Shown one piece after another: positions 1-8,752 of a stretch of 38,245 nt of DNA. The notes under the pieces were generated by a model that was not told the origin of the DNA, ran no database searches, and saw only the letters and a program-made list of their open reading frames with translations. The DNA is from Deltaproteobacteria bacterium (GTDB taxonomy: Bacteria > Myxococcota > B64-G9), in assembly GCA_019314375.1 (NCBI GenBank), contig JAFCZJ010000033.1, positions 1-38,245 of the forward strand. The letters are read 5' to 3'. The number at the start of each line of letters is the position of its first letter. The first letter of the stretch is position 1. A program made the position numbers and the translations under genes.

Positions 1-1074
1 GCCGAGCAAGCGACCTTTTTTGACGTCGAAGCGGGTGTGGGCGTCGGTGTTCATTTCCATGCCGCCGGGTGTGGCCTGAGTGCCGCCGCCGGCACCGCCG
101 CCCATGCCGGGCATGCCACCCGCGCCACCCATGCCGGGCATGCCACCCGCGCCACCCATGCCGGGCATGCCGCCCATACCACCCATGCCGCCCATGCCGG
201 GCATGCCGCTCATGTCATCAGCGCCCGCATCGTCCATGTCGGCCGCATCGTCGGCTGCCGCCACGGCGGCGACGTCTCCGGGTCCAGTTGCCTGCATTTC
301 GGTTTTGAAGTGAAGCTTGGCCACTCCCTTGATTAAAGAGTCGAGACTGACGCCGATTTTTACCGAAGCGCCCGGCACATCCATGCTCACCTTGCCCCCG
401 GCGGAAATGTCGCCGTCGGGCAGGACCATCATTTCGAAGATTTCCTTGGGCAGGATGTCAACGCCCGGGTCTTCTTGCTTGATTTTGACTTTGCGCAAGG
501 CAGGGGGACGTTCGGTTATCTTGGCCGAGGCCACGATACGACCGGTTTTGGGATCGATGTGGGCCACCAGGTCAACCTCCACGCCACCCTCCGGGCCACC
601 CGCCGAAACGCTGGCTGATACATGTCCCGGACCCCCCTCGGCTTTTCGCACGCCCAGGTAGACCTGATCATCATGAAAGTAAACGGTGACCATGCGGTGG
701 AAGGTCGCCCGCCCTTTTCGGTCCACCGTGGCTTTGACCTTGCGAGCGGCGACAGGAATCTTCTTCAGCGCAGGCAGCTTGCGCGTGCCTTGATAGAGAT
801 CCATGGACTCGATGGTGAGTTCGACTTCGGCCTTGCCGCCGGGCAGGGTTTTGAGCACTTTCATGGCGAAGGTGCTTTTGACTTTCATGGACACATCCAT
901 GCCGGCAGCCATGCCGGCCATGCCGCCCATCTTCATGGTGACCCGGCTGTCATCCTGGTAGCGGAAGCGGTGCACGTCGCCCTTTTTCCATTTGTAGTTC
1001 ATCTCGATGGCTGAAGCGCCGAAGCTCAGACCGAGCAAAGTGATAAGGGTCAACACGAAAGGTTTGGCATGCAT
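1..1074 (-). CDS. Secreted protein with Gly/Met-rich repeats, C-terminus cut off by window
   Basis: An open frame of 358 codons runs off the left edge of the window without a stop. The ATG at 1074 is preceded by a clear AAGGAGG eight bases upstream. The first ~20 residues form a signal peptide ending near SFGASA, so the product is probably exported. The middle (about residues 25-270) is beta-rich in appearance, with Lys/Val alternation and no family I recognise. It contains the phrase YKWKKGDVHRFRYQDD just after the signal peptide, reminiscent of proteins that test a surface or lipid property. Around residues 285-340 comes an Asp/Ala stretch followed by repeats of GMPGMGG and GGAGGMPGM. It is the last gene of a minus-strand cluster with DUF3160 and two kinases, separated from the DUF3160 gene by about 100 bp. 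Function unknown. Confidence 0.8.
   Translation of the reverse strand, partial: MHAKPFVLTLITLLGLSFGASAIEMNYKWKKGDVHRFRYQDDSRVTMKMGGMAGMAAGMDVSMKVKSTFAMKVLKTLPGGKAEVELTIESMDLYQGTRKLPALKKIPVAARKVKATVDRKGRATFHRMVTVYFHDDQVYLGVRKAEGGPGHVSASVSAGGPEGGVEVDLVAHIDPKTGRIVASAKITERPPALRKVKIKQEDPGVDILPKEIFEMMVLPDGDISAGGKVSMDVPGASVKIGVSLDSLIKGVAKLHFKTEMQATGPGDVAAVAAADDAADMDDAGADDMSGMPGMGGMGGMGGMPGMGGAGGMPGMGGAGGMPGMGGGAGGGTQATPGGMEMNTDAHTRFDVKKGRLLG
101..171 (-). repeat. 27-bp tandem repeat inside the Gly/Met-rich gene
   Basis: Two exact 27-bp copies (101-127 and 128-154) and a third partial copy (155-171) encode the nonapeptide GGAGGMPGM on the minus strand. The reading frame is kept, so copy number could change protein length without disrupting it. 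Confidence 0.85.
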
Positions 1075-1175
1075 CGGGGCCTCCTTGGAGATGATGTTGC
1101 TTATCCGACGACGATACCCAAGGATTATTCATGCAAATGCCGGGCGGATCAAGCGTCTCGGCCGACCCTTGGGTT

Positions 1176-3668
1176 CTACTTTTTGCGGCGTTTGCGTTTG
1201 GGCAAGGGAAAGCGTTTTTGCCAGTCAGGAGGCGCTGGGGCTTTGTTTTGTTCCAGTCGTTCGCGCCAGTCCGTGTCGGTCAAAATTTTATCGGACCAGA
1301 AAGAGTAGAATGATGAAATCGCGCCTCTGGCCAGAATGGTGCGCTTGCCCAGAGGGACGACGACCACGATCCAGTCTAAAGTGCCCGTGGCCAGCATGAG
1401 GCGCTCTCGGCTGTCGTCTTCCGGTTTCACCACGATGAAAACATCAGCAATGATGGGCAGGGGGTCGGGCTTCAGCGAGCCGCTGCCTGCCGCGATGTGT
1501 TCGAACTCGCCGCCGATGCCGTGCAATCTTTCGTGTGCCTCTTTGTCCAGGGGCACTCCTTGGAGCTGCTTGTCCGCGCAGTCTGCAAGGAACTCCAATA
1601 GTTCCTGCATTTGCTTCAGCTTGGTCAAGGGACCCGCCTCGCGGGTTCTGCGTCGGGGCCTGTTCAGGGCCTCGGCACCCATGGCGGTGTAGGCCTGGCG
1701 CATACCGGCCATGACTTGGGCCAGTTCGCGGTATAGATCGGGCAGGGGTTCGACGAAACCCGCCCGATGGGGCGGGAGCTGATCTTCGTCGCCGCCCTCC
1801 ATATAGAGGATGGGTGGCTGCACATACAAAATGGTGTCACGCCGCAGTTCGGCCCAGGCCGCCGCCATGCTGGTCATGGCGTGTCCCGCCCAGGCCTGGC
1901 TTTGCTGGAAACGCGCATAGCCCTTGGGGAAGGGCAAGAGCAACCAGCGCATGGCCGCCAACCAGCGCCCGCCCACAGATTGGGTGTCTAAGAGTTCGCC
2001 CTGAGCAAAGGCCGCGCGCTGTTTTTCCAGGCGTTTTTGCAATTCAGGCCAGTCTTGCATGGCTGGAGCCAGAAGCCTGCGGGCTTCTTCTGAGCCCAAT
2101 GCTTGTAGCAGATCCAGGGGGCTGGGCTTGGGCCGAAGGTTTTCGTCCGAGCTCGCGACCAGGACTTTGTTGTCGGCGGGCCAGCGGCGAGCCAGCAAGC
2201 TGACGGAAGTGACCTTCGTTTGATTGGCCTTGGGCCAGTGGCCCGGCTTGGCCCAGTCCGCCCATCCGGGGCGTGGACCCAGCTTGGATCGGGCCAGGCG
2301 GAGCAGGTCCAGAATCGAGTCGTTGGCCGGCGGGCCCACAAGGGCGCGCTCTAAGGCATCGACCCGGATCAGGTGTTGGCGACCGGCAGGCCAGTGGCTG
2401 AGTAACAGGGCTGCTGCCGCCGCTTCGTCCCAGGTGGAGAGCCTCTCGCTCAACCAAAGGCGGGCGCGAAAATAGCGGCGTAGCGCCTCGCTGCGTTCGT
2501 AATGTCCACGAGGTTTGTAACTGGCGACATCCAGGCAATGCGTGTCCTTGGGACAGAGTTGGCCTTCCAGGTTGTTTGAGGCTTCGCGAACGCGCGGAAA
2601 TCGGCAGGCCGGTTCAGCGCCTAGCAAACAGGCGGCGATGCGCAGACGATGGGACAGCTTGTCCATGCCTGACTTCAGCGGAGGAGGCAGACTGGGGCAT
2701 AGGCCTTCGGCCTGTTCTGCCGCTTGCAGGGTCCAGTGGGTCAGGCCCGGTGCCAGCAAGCCGAGCTCCAGATCCTTCAGCACTTGATCGAAGACCAGAT
2801 GGGTCAAGTGCAGGGCCGCGTCCGCGGTGACGAAGGTGGGCAGACGTTCGTACTGGTTGTTGATGTAGACGCTGTGGAATTCGGCCGGTGCCTGGGCGGG
2901 CTTGAGCACCACGAATCCGTGGCGGGCCAGGTGCCGGCGGGCGGCCTTGGGCAGAAAGCGGAACTGCCGGGCGTTGGCCGCGGGCTTGAGATTCCGCCAA
3001 ACACGGGCTTGGCGCATGCGACCCGGACTCCGCTCGTGCTCGACCCGGAGCGCCGCCAGGATTGTTTGGCTGGGCATGACTTCAGCGGGAGCAGGCGCAT
3101 CCACAATGCGTGTCGCCGATCGGGGCGGGGCGGGCAGGACTTGGTCTTTGAGCTTGGCGTGTTCAGTCAGGCTGTAGCCATCCCAGGTCCAGATGCGCCC
3201 GCGCGTTCTGTCTTTGGCGAATTCCCAGGTCATGACCTCGTTTTTGCCGTCCTTGTCCAGGTCCGAGACCCCAAAGTCCACAAGCGGTCCCCCACCGCGG
3301 CTGCCGAGAAAGGTGGGCCTGAGGAGCAGACCCTTTTGTCGATAAATGAAGAGACGTTTTTGGAAGGTCGGATCCTTTTCCGTGGCGGCGGTGTGGCTGA
3401 TGAGGATTTCCGCTTTGCCGTCTCCATCCAGATCCGCCAGGCATGCTTTGTGGATCAGGCTGGCTGGGACGGGCAGGGGGATTTGTTTCTCGCCGACTTG
3501 CAGCGTCCAAGCTTGGCCGAAGGATTGACCCTGCTGGATTTGTTCATCTTGACCGTCGCCGTTGGTATCGGCCTGCTGCGGACAGGACCAGGGGCTTTGT
3601 ACTTGAGTATCTTCCCCCCCCAGCGTCAGCGCAAGCAGCATCAAGCATGGGAGGAGAGCAGGGTTCAT
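1176..3668 (-). CDS. DUF3160 family protein with N-terminal FG-GAP/VCBS-like repeats
   Basis: An 830-residue protein. The first ~18 residues are hydrophobic (LLPCLMLLALTLGG), giving a likely signal peptide and an extracytoplasmic location. Three Asp-rich calcium-loop-like motifs follow (DTNGDGQDE, DLDGDGKAE, DLDKDGKNE) within residues 30-145, typical of FG-GAP/VCBS repeats. From about residue 270 the sequence YERLPTFVTADAALHLTH matches the hallmark of the DUF3160 family as I know it, whose biochemical function is unknown. The ATG at 3668 overlaps the stop of the upstream kinase as ATGA, indicating translational coupling. The C-terminus is very basic (KRFPLPKRKRRKK), as is the C-terminus of the upstream kinase. 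Product family fairly sure; role unknown. Confidence 0.8.
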   Translation of the reverse strand: MNPALLPCLMLLALTLGGEDTQVQSPWSCPQQADTNGDGQDEQIQQGQSFGQAWTLQVGEKQIPLPVPASLIHKACLADLDGDGKAEILISHTAATEKDPTFQKRLFIYRQKGLLLRPTFLGSRGGGPLVDFGVSDLDKDGKNEVMTWEFAKDRTRGRIWTWDGYSLTEHAKLKDQVLPAPPRSATRIVDAPAPAEVMPSQTILAALRVEHERSPGRMRQARVWRNLKPAANARQFRFLPKAARRHLARHGFVVLKPAQAPAEFHSVYINNQYERLPTFVTADAALHLTHLVFDQVLKDLELGLLAPGLTHWTLQAAEQAEGLCPSLPPPLKSGMDKLSHRLRIAACLLGAEPACRFPRVREASNNLEGQLCPKDTHCLDVASYKPRGHYERSEALRRYFRARLWLSERLSTWDEAAAAALLLSHWPAGRQHLIRVDALERALVGPPANDSILDLLRLARSKLGPRPGWADWAKPGHWPKANQTKVTSVSLLARRWPADNKVLVASSDENLRPKPSPLDLLQALGSEEARRLLAPAMQDWPELQKRLEKQRAAFAQGELLDTQSVGGRWLAAMRWLLLPFPKGYARFQQSQAWAGHAMTSMAAAWAELRRDTILYVQPPILYMEGGDEDQLPPHRAGFVEPLPDLYRELAQVMAGMRQAYTAMGAEALNRPRRRTREAGPLTKLKQMQELLEFLADCADKQLQGVPLDKEAHERLHGIGGEFEHIAAGSGSLKPDPLPIIADVFIVVKPEDDSRERLMLATGTLDWIVVVVPLGKRTILARGAISSFYSFWSDKILTDTDWRERLEQNKAPAPPDWQKRFPLPKRKRRKK

Positions 3669-4969
3669 CGTTTCTTTTTGCGGCGAGGCGGCAGTTTCGG
3701 AGTGGGCACGTTCACGACCGTGTCTTGTTGATCCATCTCTGGCGTGTCGCTCTCATCGGTGGTGTCGGACTCCAGGCTCTTCAGGCCATCCAGGGTGATG
3801 ATGTCTTCTTCCAGGGACAGATCTTCAATCAGGGCCATATGTTCTACTGTTTTTTGCGGCTCGTAGAATCCAGGGATGGATTTTGTGCTATCATCGGTGG
3901 CCCTTGCCAGGCTGGGTACGTTCACCGAGGGCCCTTGGGATGGAGGATTGTCTGCTCCCTGCATGGGCACAAAATCCATCTTTGTCACGTAGTCCATCTC
4001 TTCGCGCATCTCCGCTTGTTTGGTCAGCATCAGATCCTTGAAGAGCTCCTGGAGCAAGGCCGTCAGGTTCGCGCGGTAGAATCCGATTTGTCCCTTCGTG
4101 ATGAAGTCTTCGAGGTCTTTACGCCAAGCACTTGCATCGGCGTAGCGTTTGGTCCGCACCGGCTTCAGGGCTTTGCGCGAGATGGCCTCGAGTGCCTTGG
4201 GGACCTCCGGGTTGTGATCTTGCGGGCGAAGGAAGTCTCCTTTTCGTACCAGGTCGGCTACCTTGAACGTGGCGCCCGAAGGGTAGAGACGTCTCAGTGT
4301 CAACAATTCGTAGAAGCAAGCACCCAGACTGAAAATATCGCTTCGTCGATCCAGGGGCTCGCCGCGGGCCTGCTCCGGTGACATGTAGCGCAGCTTGCCT
4401 TTGAGCACACCATCCGCGGTCTCCACTTCTGAATTCGCGGCCTTGGCGATGCTGAAATCGGTGATTTTTACCTCACCATCAAAAGACAACAGGATGTTGG
4501 CGGGCGAGATGTCCCGGTGGATGATGTTGAGGGGCTCACCCCTTGCGTCTTGTTGTTGATGGGCTTGTTCGAGGCCGTAAAGGGCTTCGCGTATGATGTA
4601 GCAGGCGGCTTCGATGGGGGGGGCGATTTTGGCCTTGCTCATGGTCGACAAGAGGTCCATCAAGCTGACGCCATGTATGTAGTCCATGGCGGCGTACAGG
4701 CGTTCGTCCACGCGTCCGAAGTCGTTGATTTGGACGATGTTGGAGTGGTTCAGGTGTGAGACGATCGAAGCTTCGTTGATGAACATGCTGACCAGGTTTG
4801 GATCATCGCTATAGACGGGCAAGATGCGCTTGATGGCGACGAATTTTTTAAAGCCACTGGCACCGAATGACATGGCCCGAAAAACCTCACCCATGCCTCC
4901 TTTGCCGATGCGCTTGAGCAAGAGATAACGACCGAATATTGCCTTGGAGATGTCATCCATCTTGGTCAT
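3665..4969 (-). CDS. Serine/threonine protein kinase with DFS in place of DFG
   Basis: A 434-residue cytoplasmic Hanks-type kinase. Visible landmarks are the Gly-rich loop GKGGMGEVF (residues 22-30), VAIK with ATP-binding Lys47, HRDISPAN (151-158) with the catalytic Asp, and YMSPEQARGEP after the activation segment. The metal-binding motif is DFS (171-173) rather than DFG; the Asp is kept, so activity is possible but not assured. Residues ~290-434 are a hydrophilic tail ending in PPRRKKKR, with no membrane segment and no PASTA repeats. It lies 17 bp downstream of a paralogous kinase and overlaps DUF3160 by 4 bp, so the three are probably one transcript. A GAGGGA motif precedes the ATG at 4969. 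A run of eight C (4616-4623, seen as G on plus) lies in the kinase domain. Substrates unknown. Confidence 0.9.
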   Translation of the reverse strand: MTKMDDISKAIFGRYLLLKRIGKGGMGEVFRAMSFGASGFKKFVAIKRILPVYSDDPNLVSMFINEASIVSHLNHSNIVQINDFGRVDERLYAAMDYIHGVSLMDLLSTMSKAKIAPPIEAACYIIREALYGLEQAHQQQDARGEPLNIIHRDISPANILLSFDGEVKITDFSIAKAANSEVETADGVLKGKLRYMSPEQARGEPLDRRSDIFSLGACFYELLTLRRLYPSGATFKVADLVRKGDFLRPQDHNPEVPKALEAISRKALKPVRTKRYADASAWRKDLEDFITKGQIGFYRANLTALLQELFKDLMLTKQAEMREEMDYVTKMDFVPMQGADNPPSQGPSVNVPSLARATDDSTKSIPGFYEPQKTVEHMALIEDLSLEEDIITLDGLKSLESDTTDESDTPEMDQQDTVVNVPTPKLPPRRKKKR

Positions 4970-4986
4970 CCATCTTGCTTCCCTCG

Positions 4987-6504
4987 TTAGTCGTCGTCCA
5001 GATTGATGGGGTGATCGCCGCTGGGTATGGTTTCGTCATCAAAGGACAGTTCGTCCAAAGGCGCCTCTTCATCAAGCCGAACCACCGGCATGGCCTTTTG
5101 AGTGCGAGCAGAGGAGAGGTTTCGATCCGGCTTGTCGAACATGGGCTTGGTTTGCTCTATGGGTTCGTCCACCAAGCTCGGGGTCACGATTTGCACTGCC
5201 GGGATGGCGCGGAGGGTGCGGCGAGGCTTGGTCTCCTCCTGCTCGTCGTCCCACATCTTGTCAGCCAGGTCAGTGGCGTCAATCGTTTCAGTGCGCATGT
5301 CGTCCATGATTTCTTCGTCGCCTTGATCGATGGGCAGATCATGTACGCCGCTGCCTACCGTGGGGGGGCGTGGCGCCTGGGGCGGCAAGGGGCCTTCTTC
5401 TGTCACGCCTCGTTCGGCCGGCCAGTTACCCGTGTCGACTTCGATATCCAAGTCGATTGCGTTGTCCAATTCCAGGGGTTTGTCCACGCTTCCGCTCCAG
5501 TCCCTCTTGGGCTGCAGTCGGGAGGCCAATTCGGCCTCTTCGATCATTTGCTGCTGTTCTTGCTCGATACGCTCGATGAAGTTGGTCTCCATGAAGCGAT
5601 TCATATCTGAGCGGAAAAAGCCCAAATGTGAGCTGGCCATGAAGGCCTCGAGGGCGTCACGGAAGGCGGTGGCATCAGAGAAACGCTGCTCACGGTCCAC
5701 CGCCAGAGCCTTGAGCAAAATGAGTTCCAGTTCCTTGGGGATATGCGGGTTGTGTTCTTTTGGGCGTATGAAATTGCCCTCGTTGGCCTTCATGACGAGT
5801 TCGTATTGAGTCTTGCCCGTGTAGAGCCGGTGCAGGGTGGCCATTTCGTACAAGCACACGCCCAGGCTAAAGATGTCACTGCGTTGATCCAGCGGTTTGG
5901 AGCGTGATTGCTCCGGCGACATGTAGCGCACTTTTCCCTTTAGCATGCCGGCGGCGGTGCGGATGGTGGAGGGCGTGGCCTTGGCGATACCGAAATCCGC
6001 GATTTTCACCTCGCCGTCGTAGGACAGAAGCAGGTTGGCCGGTGTCAGATCCCGGTGGATGATGTTCAGCGGTCGACCCCTCGCGTCGCATTGCCGATGG
6101 GCGTGTTCGAGCCCATAGAGGGCCTCTTTGATTACATAGCAGGCGGGGCCCAGCGGAGGGGGGGCGTCGCGTTGAGTCAGGACCTTCAGCAGGTCGAGCA
6201 GGCTCATGCCGTGGACGTAATCCAGGGCATGGAAAAGCATGCCGTCGACCTGACCGAAGTCGTGGATTTGGACGATGTTGGAGTGATTGAGCTGCGAGGC
6301 GATGGCGGCCTCGGTGATGAACATGCTGCTGAATTTGGTGTCTGTGCTCAGATTTGGCAGGATGCGCTTGATGGCCACGCGTTTGCGAAATCCCTTGGCA
6401 CCGAAAGAAAGCGCCCTGAAGACCTCCGCCATGCCGCCTTTTCCAATTCGTCTCAACAGCACATAGCGCCCGAAGAGCGGCTTGAATTTGTGGTTCGTTG
6501 TCAT
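4987..6504 (-). CDS. Serine/threonine protein kinase
   Basis: A 505-residue cytoplasmic Hanks-type kinase and close paralogue of the downstream kinase. The kinase domain is intact: GKGGMAEVF (21-29), VAIK Lys46, HRDLTPAN (150-157), DFGIAKA (170-176), YMSPEQ, and the DIFSLGVCLYE helix. After residue ~290 comes a long acidic, low-complexity tail without membrane segments, perhaps a regulatory or substrate-docking region. The ATG at 6504 has GAGG about eight bases upstream. It is the first gene of a minus-strand cluster (two kinases, DUF3160, Gly/Met-repeat protein). Proline-coding C7 tracts occur near 6163 and 5365. The signal it responds to cannot be told from sequence. Confidence 0.92.
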   Translation of the reverse strand: MTTNHKFKPLFGRYVLLRRIGKGGMAEVFRALSFGAKGFRKRVAIKRILPNLSTDTKFSSMFITEAAIASQLNHSNIVQIHDFGQVDGMLFHALDYVHGMSLLDLLKVLTQRDAPPPLGPACYVIKEALYGLEHAHRQCDARGRPLNIIHRDLTPANLLLSYDGEVKIADFGIAKATPSTIRTAAGMLKGKVRYMSPEQSRSKPLDQRSDIFSLGVCLYEMATLHRLYTGKTQYELVMKANEGNFIRPKEHNPHIPKELELILLKALAVDREQRFSDATAFRDALEAFMASSHLGFFRSDMNRFMETNFIERIEQEQQQMIEEAELASRLQPKRDWSGSVDKPLELDNAIDLDIEVDTGNWPAERGVTEEGPLPPQAPRPPTVGSGVHDLPIDQGDEEIMDDMRTETIDATDLADKMWDDEQEETKPRRTLRAIPAVQIVTPSLVDEPIEQTKPMFDKPDRNLSSARTQKAMPVVRLDEEAPLDELSFDDETIPSGDHPINLDDD

Positions 6505-6945
6505 GGAGGCCTCATGCTATGGCCCTGCTCTTCAAATGTCAAAGGGCGTTGATGCTCGAAATGGGGAACCAGGCCCATGAGAAAGCTGTAGCCAGGGCTG
6601 TGATTCTTGGAAAACAGTGTAAAACGAGAGTTTGGTTTAAGTGCAAATGAATCAGTGGTATGCGTGGTGTTGGTGGGTTTGGGAGAAACTTCGTAGCCCT
6701 GGCGTTACGGTCTGATGGTTTTCCGGTCCCGGCTGGGTTCTTTTATCTGTTTGTTTTGTATGTGTTTATTTGCTGTTTCGGATCTGGCAAAGATCCTGCA
6801 ACTAAAAGGAGACACTTGCTTGTTTATTCTGGATTTGGCATCACAAACAAGGTATTACAATGTAGTCGCACGGGCTACAGTTGAATACATTTCGGCATTT
6901 TTGATTTCAATGGAGTACATCCACTTGGTTTGGAAGGAGACACAG
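6505..6945. other. Divergent intergenic region, no gene seen
   Basis: This 441-bp stretch separates the minus-strand kinase from the plus-strand protease and is visibly more AT-rich than its surroundings. It must hold the promoters for both directions. One frame is open from 6715 into the protease gene, but its hydrophobic, Cys-rich stretch is not protease-like and it bypasses the well-placed start at 6946. I see no RNA gene here. Confidence 0.6.
6835..6861 (+). promoter_or_regulatory. Candidate sigma-70-type promoter for the protease gene
   Basis: TTGGCA (6835-6840) and TACAAT (6856-6861) each match five of six consensus positions, but the spacer is only 15 bp instead of about 17. It would give a 5' leader of roughly 75 bases before the ATG at 6946. 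Consensus-based guess only. Confidence 0.25.
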
Positions 6946-8163
6946 ATGACAAAGAAAACTTTGGTTCTGATCTTGGGTTTGGCCTTGCTCTTGCCTGTTG
7001 CCTGTACCGGCGGTGACGCACAGCAGAGTGAATTTGTGCAGCACGACTTCCCGATCATCAATGGGACAACGGCCTCCGACGGGATTTACAACGCCGTGGT
7101 CAGCTTGCACCAGCGCACCGGCGACTCGGTCTCGGTCAATATCTTTTGCTCCGGCACCCTGATCGCCCCGGACGTGGTCCTGACCGCCGCACATTGTCTG
7201 GACGTGGGCAACAGGAAGCCAAGGCTCATGAGCCCGGCCGCCGTGGCCATCCACTTTGGTCCCAATCCCACCGATTCTGATAGTGGCCGGGTGTTCTACG
7301 GTGTCTCCGAGACCTGGATGCATCCATCGTACAACTCGAGTTACATCACAAACGACATCGCGATGTTGCGCCTGGACATGCCCAACAACAGCGTGACCCC
7401 CGTGCCGGCCCTGCCCGCCTCTTTGGGCTTTACCTCGGCCGATGAGACGGTTCAGAATTCCCCTGGCATCGATTTGGATTTCGCGGGCTTCGGTGCCGAC
7501 GAACACAACGAGTATGATGTGAAGTTGCACTACGTGGGCGTGCTGGGCAGCATTCAGTCATCCACCCAGATTTATTACACGCAGGGCTTTGCCCAGGGTG
7601 AGGGCGGCCCCTGCTTCGGTGATTCCGGCGGCCCTGCTTTTGTTGTGCGCAACGGAACAACCTACGTGGGCGGCATGACCTCCTACGGAGACTCTTCTTG
7701 CGCCGAATACGGCGTGAGCACCCGCGCGGATGCCTACGAAGCTCTGATCAATGACTTCGTGGGCATCGTGGTCGAGCCCTTCTGTGGCGACGGCAATTGC
7801 GATGCGGGTGAAGACTGCGCCAACTGCGCCGACGACTGTGGCGAATGCCCCGTGGATCCCTTCTGCGGCGACGAGGAGTGCAACGGGGCCGAGACTTGTG
7901 CAACTTGCGAAGCCGACTGCGGTGCCTGCCCATTCTGCGGCGACGAGGAGTGCAACGGGGCCGAGACTTGTGCAACTTGCGAAGCCGACTGCGGTGCCTG
8001 CCCATTCTGCGGCGACGGCAGCTGCGATGCTGACGAAGATTGTGCGAGCTGTGAAGGCGACTGTGGCGTTTGTCAGACCTGTTCGGTCAAGGGAGACCCC
8101 TGCAGCAGTGGTTCCGATTGTTGCAGCGGCTTGTGCCATCCGCGGAAGCATACCTGTAAGTAA
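6946..8163 (+). CDS. Secreted trypsin-like (S1 family) serine protease with Cys-rich repeat tail
   Basis: A 405-residue exported endopeptidase. The N-terminal signal (LVLILGLALLLPVAC) ends in a lipobox-like Cys20, so it may be lipid-anchored, although Pro at -3 is unusual. INGTTAS near residue 38 resembles the activation-site start of S1 proteases. The triad is visible: LTAAHC (His83), NDIAML (Asp137) and GDSGGP (Ser227). After residue ~277 come four Cys-rich units of about 24 residues (FCGD..C....C..C..DCG.CP), two of them identical, then a knottin-like end (CSSGSDCCSGLC). Such modules usually sit between a catalytic domain and the cell surface. The ATG at 6946 follows AAGGAGA; longer in-frame starts were rejected because they precede the signal peptide. 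A strong terminator follows. Confidence 0.93.
   Translation: MTKKTLVLILGLALLLPVACTGGDAQQSEFVQHDFPIINGTTASDGIYNAVVSLHQRTGDSVSVNIFCSGTLIAPDVVLTAAHCLDVGNRKPRLMSPAAVAIHFGPNPTDSDSGRVFYGVSETWMHPSYNSSYITNDIAMLRLDMPNNSVTPVPALPASLGFTSADETVQNSPGIDLDFAGFGADEHNEYDVKLHYVGVLGSIQSSTQIYYTQGFAQGEGGPCFGDSGGPAFVVRNGTTYVGGMTSYGDSSCAEYGVSTRADAYEALINDFVGIVVEPFCGDGNCDAGEDCANCADDCGECPVDPFCGDEECNGAETCATCEADCGACPFCGDEECNGAETCATCEADCGACPFCGDGSCDADEDCASCEGDCGVCQTCSVKGDPCSSGSDCCSGLCHPRKHTCK
7861..8004 (+). repeat. Perfect 72-bp tandem duplication in the protease tail
   Basis: Bases 7861-7932 and 7933-8004 are identical. Each encodes one 24-residue Cys-rich unit with six Cys. Complete identity at synonymous sites means a recent duplication or ongoing copy-number change. 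The flanking related units (from about 7780 and from 8005) are diverged. Confidence 0.95.
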
Positions 8164-8183
8164 GAGTTTGTCAGTTTGATATC

Positions 8184-8217
8184 AACCGGGCCCACCTTGT
8201 GTGCGGCCCGGTTTTTT
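8184..8217 (+). terminator. Rho-independent terminator of the protease gene
   Basis: A perfect 9-bp stem (AACCGGGCC, 8184-8192, with its complement at 8205-8213) with a 12-base loop is followed by a run of six T (8212-8217). It starts 20 bp past the protease stop. The stop of the converging minus-strand lipoprotein gene lies in the T run. Confidence 0.9.
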
Positions 8218-8725
8218 ATTGGGTTGGTTTTGGGTTTTTGAAGGACTCGACTTCGAATTGTAGCTTGCCGTCAATTTCTTTTGCCTGGCCCGCCAGGATG
8301 TAGCGGCCCGGGGGGTGGGGGCAGGTCTTAGGCCAGTCGCAGTCACGGGTTTGGCATGAGATGACCACGCCCTTGCGGAGCAAAGGGATGCTTGTCGTGG
8401 TCTTGGTGCCTGGCGGCTGGCCGAGGGCCAGAGCCTGTCCCGTGCAAACATTGCAACATTTTTTGCTGCACTGTTTTTGACTGCATTTTTGTTTCGTGTA
8501 ACCGAGCCAGGCGTCGAGGCGGATTTTGGCTGGTCGTTCTCCCGCTGGTTTTTGCAGCAGGTCCGCCACGGTCCACGGGGCGGATACCACCTTGGTCGTT
8601 TGGGTAGCCTGGACGGAAGTCGGGCTGCCGGGTTTGACCTGCTCACTCTTATCCTCTGCCTTCTTGGCGCAGGCAAGCATGGTAAGGCATGCAAAGCAGA
8701 AAACTGTCGTTCCGATTTTTGTCAT
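8216..8725 (-). CDS. Putative lipoprotein, Cys-rich
   Basis: A 169-residue protein with a short hydrophobic leader ending in CLTMLACAKK, a plausible lipobox with Cys19. Mature residues ~60-150 hold several Cys (KCSQKQCSKKCCNVC and CQTRDCDWPKTC) and the phrase PPGRYILAGQAKEIDGKL, which looks like the end of a small beta-barrel domain. The ATG at 8725 is preceded by GGAGG nine bases upstream. It is the last gene of a minus-strand run that begins at the LuxR gene. I do not recognise the family; Cys richness suggests disulfides in the periplasm or metal binding. Confidence 0.75.
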   Translation of the reverse strand: MTKIGTTVFCFACLTMLACAKKAEDKSEQVKPGSPTSVQATQTTKVVSAPWTVADLLQKPAGERPAKIRLDAWLGYTKQKCSQKQCSKKCCNVCTGQALALGQPPGTKTTTSIPLLRKGVVISCQTRDCDWPKTCPHPPGRYILAGQAKEIDGKLQFEVESFKNPKPTQ

Positions 8726-8752
8726 GGGTTGCTACCTCCATTGAGCCTTGTA

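Noticed and set aside
2724..3731. Long plus-strand open frame (335 codons) opposite the DUF3160 gene
   Set aside because: It has no recognisable motif or ribosome site and mirrors a clear family protein on the other strand.
6715..6945. 77-codon 5' extension of the protease frame
   Set aside because: It would place the signal peptide inside the protein; the ATG at 6946 has a good Shine-Dalgarno and leader.
7780..8090. Repeats in the protease tail as a CRISPR-like array
   Set aside because: The units are in-frame coding repeats without spacers and follow a Cys-rich protein pattern.
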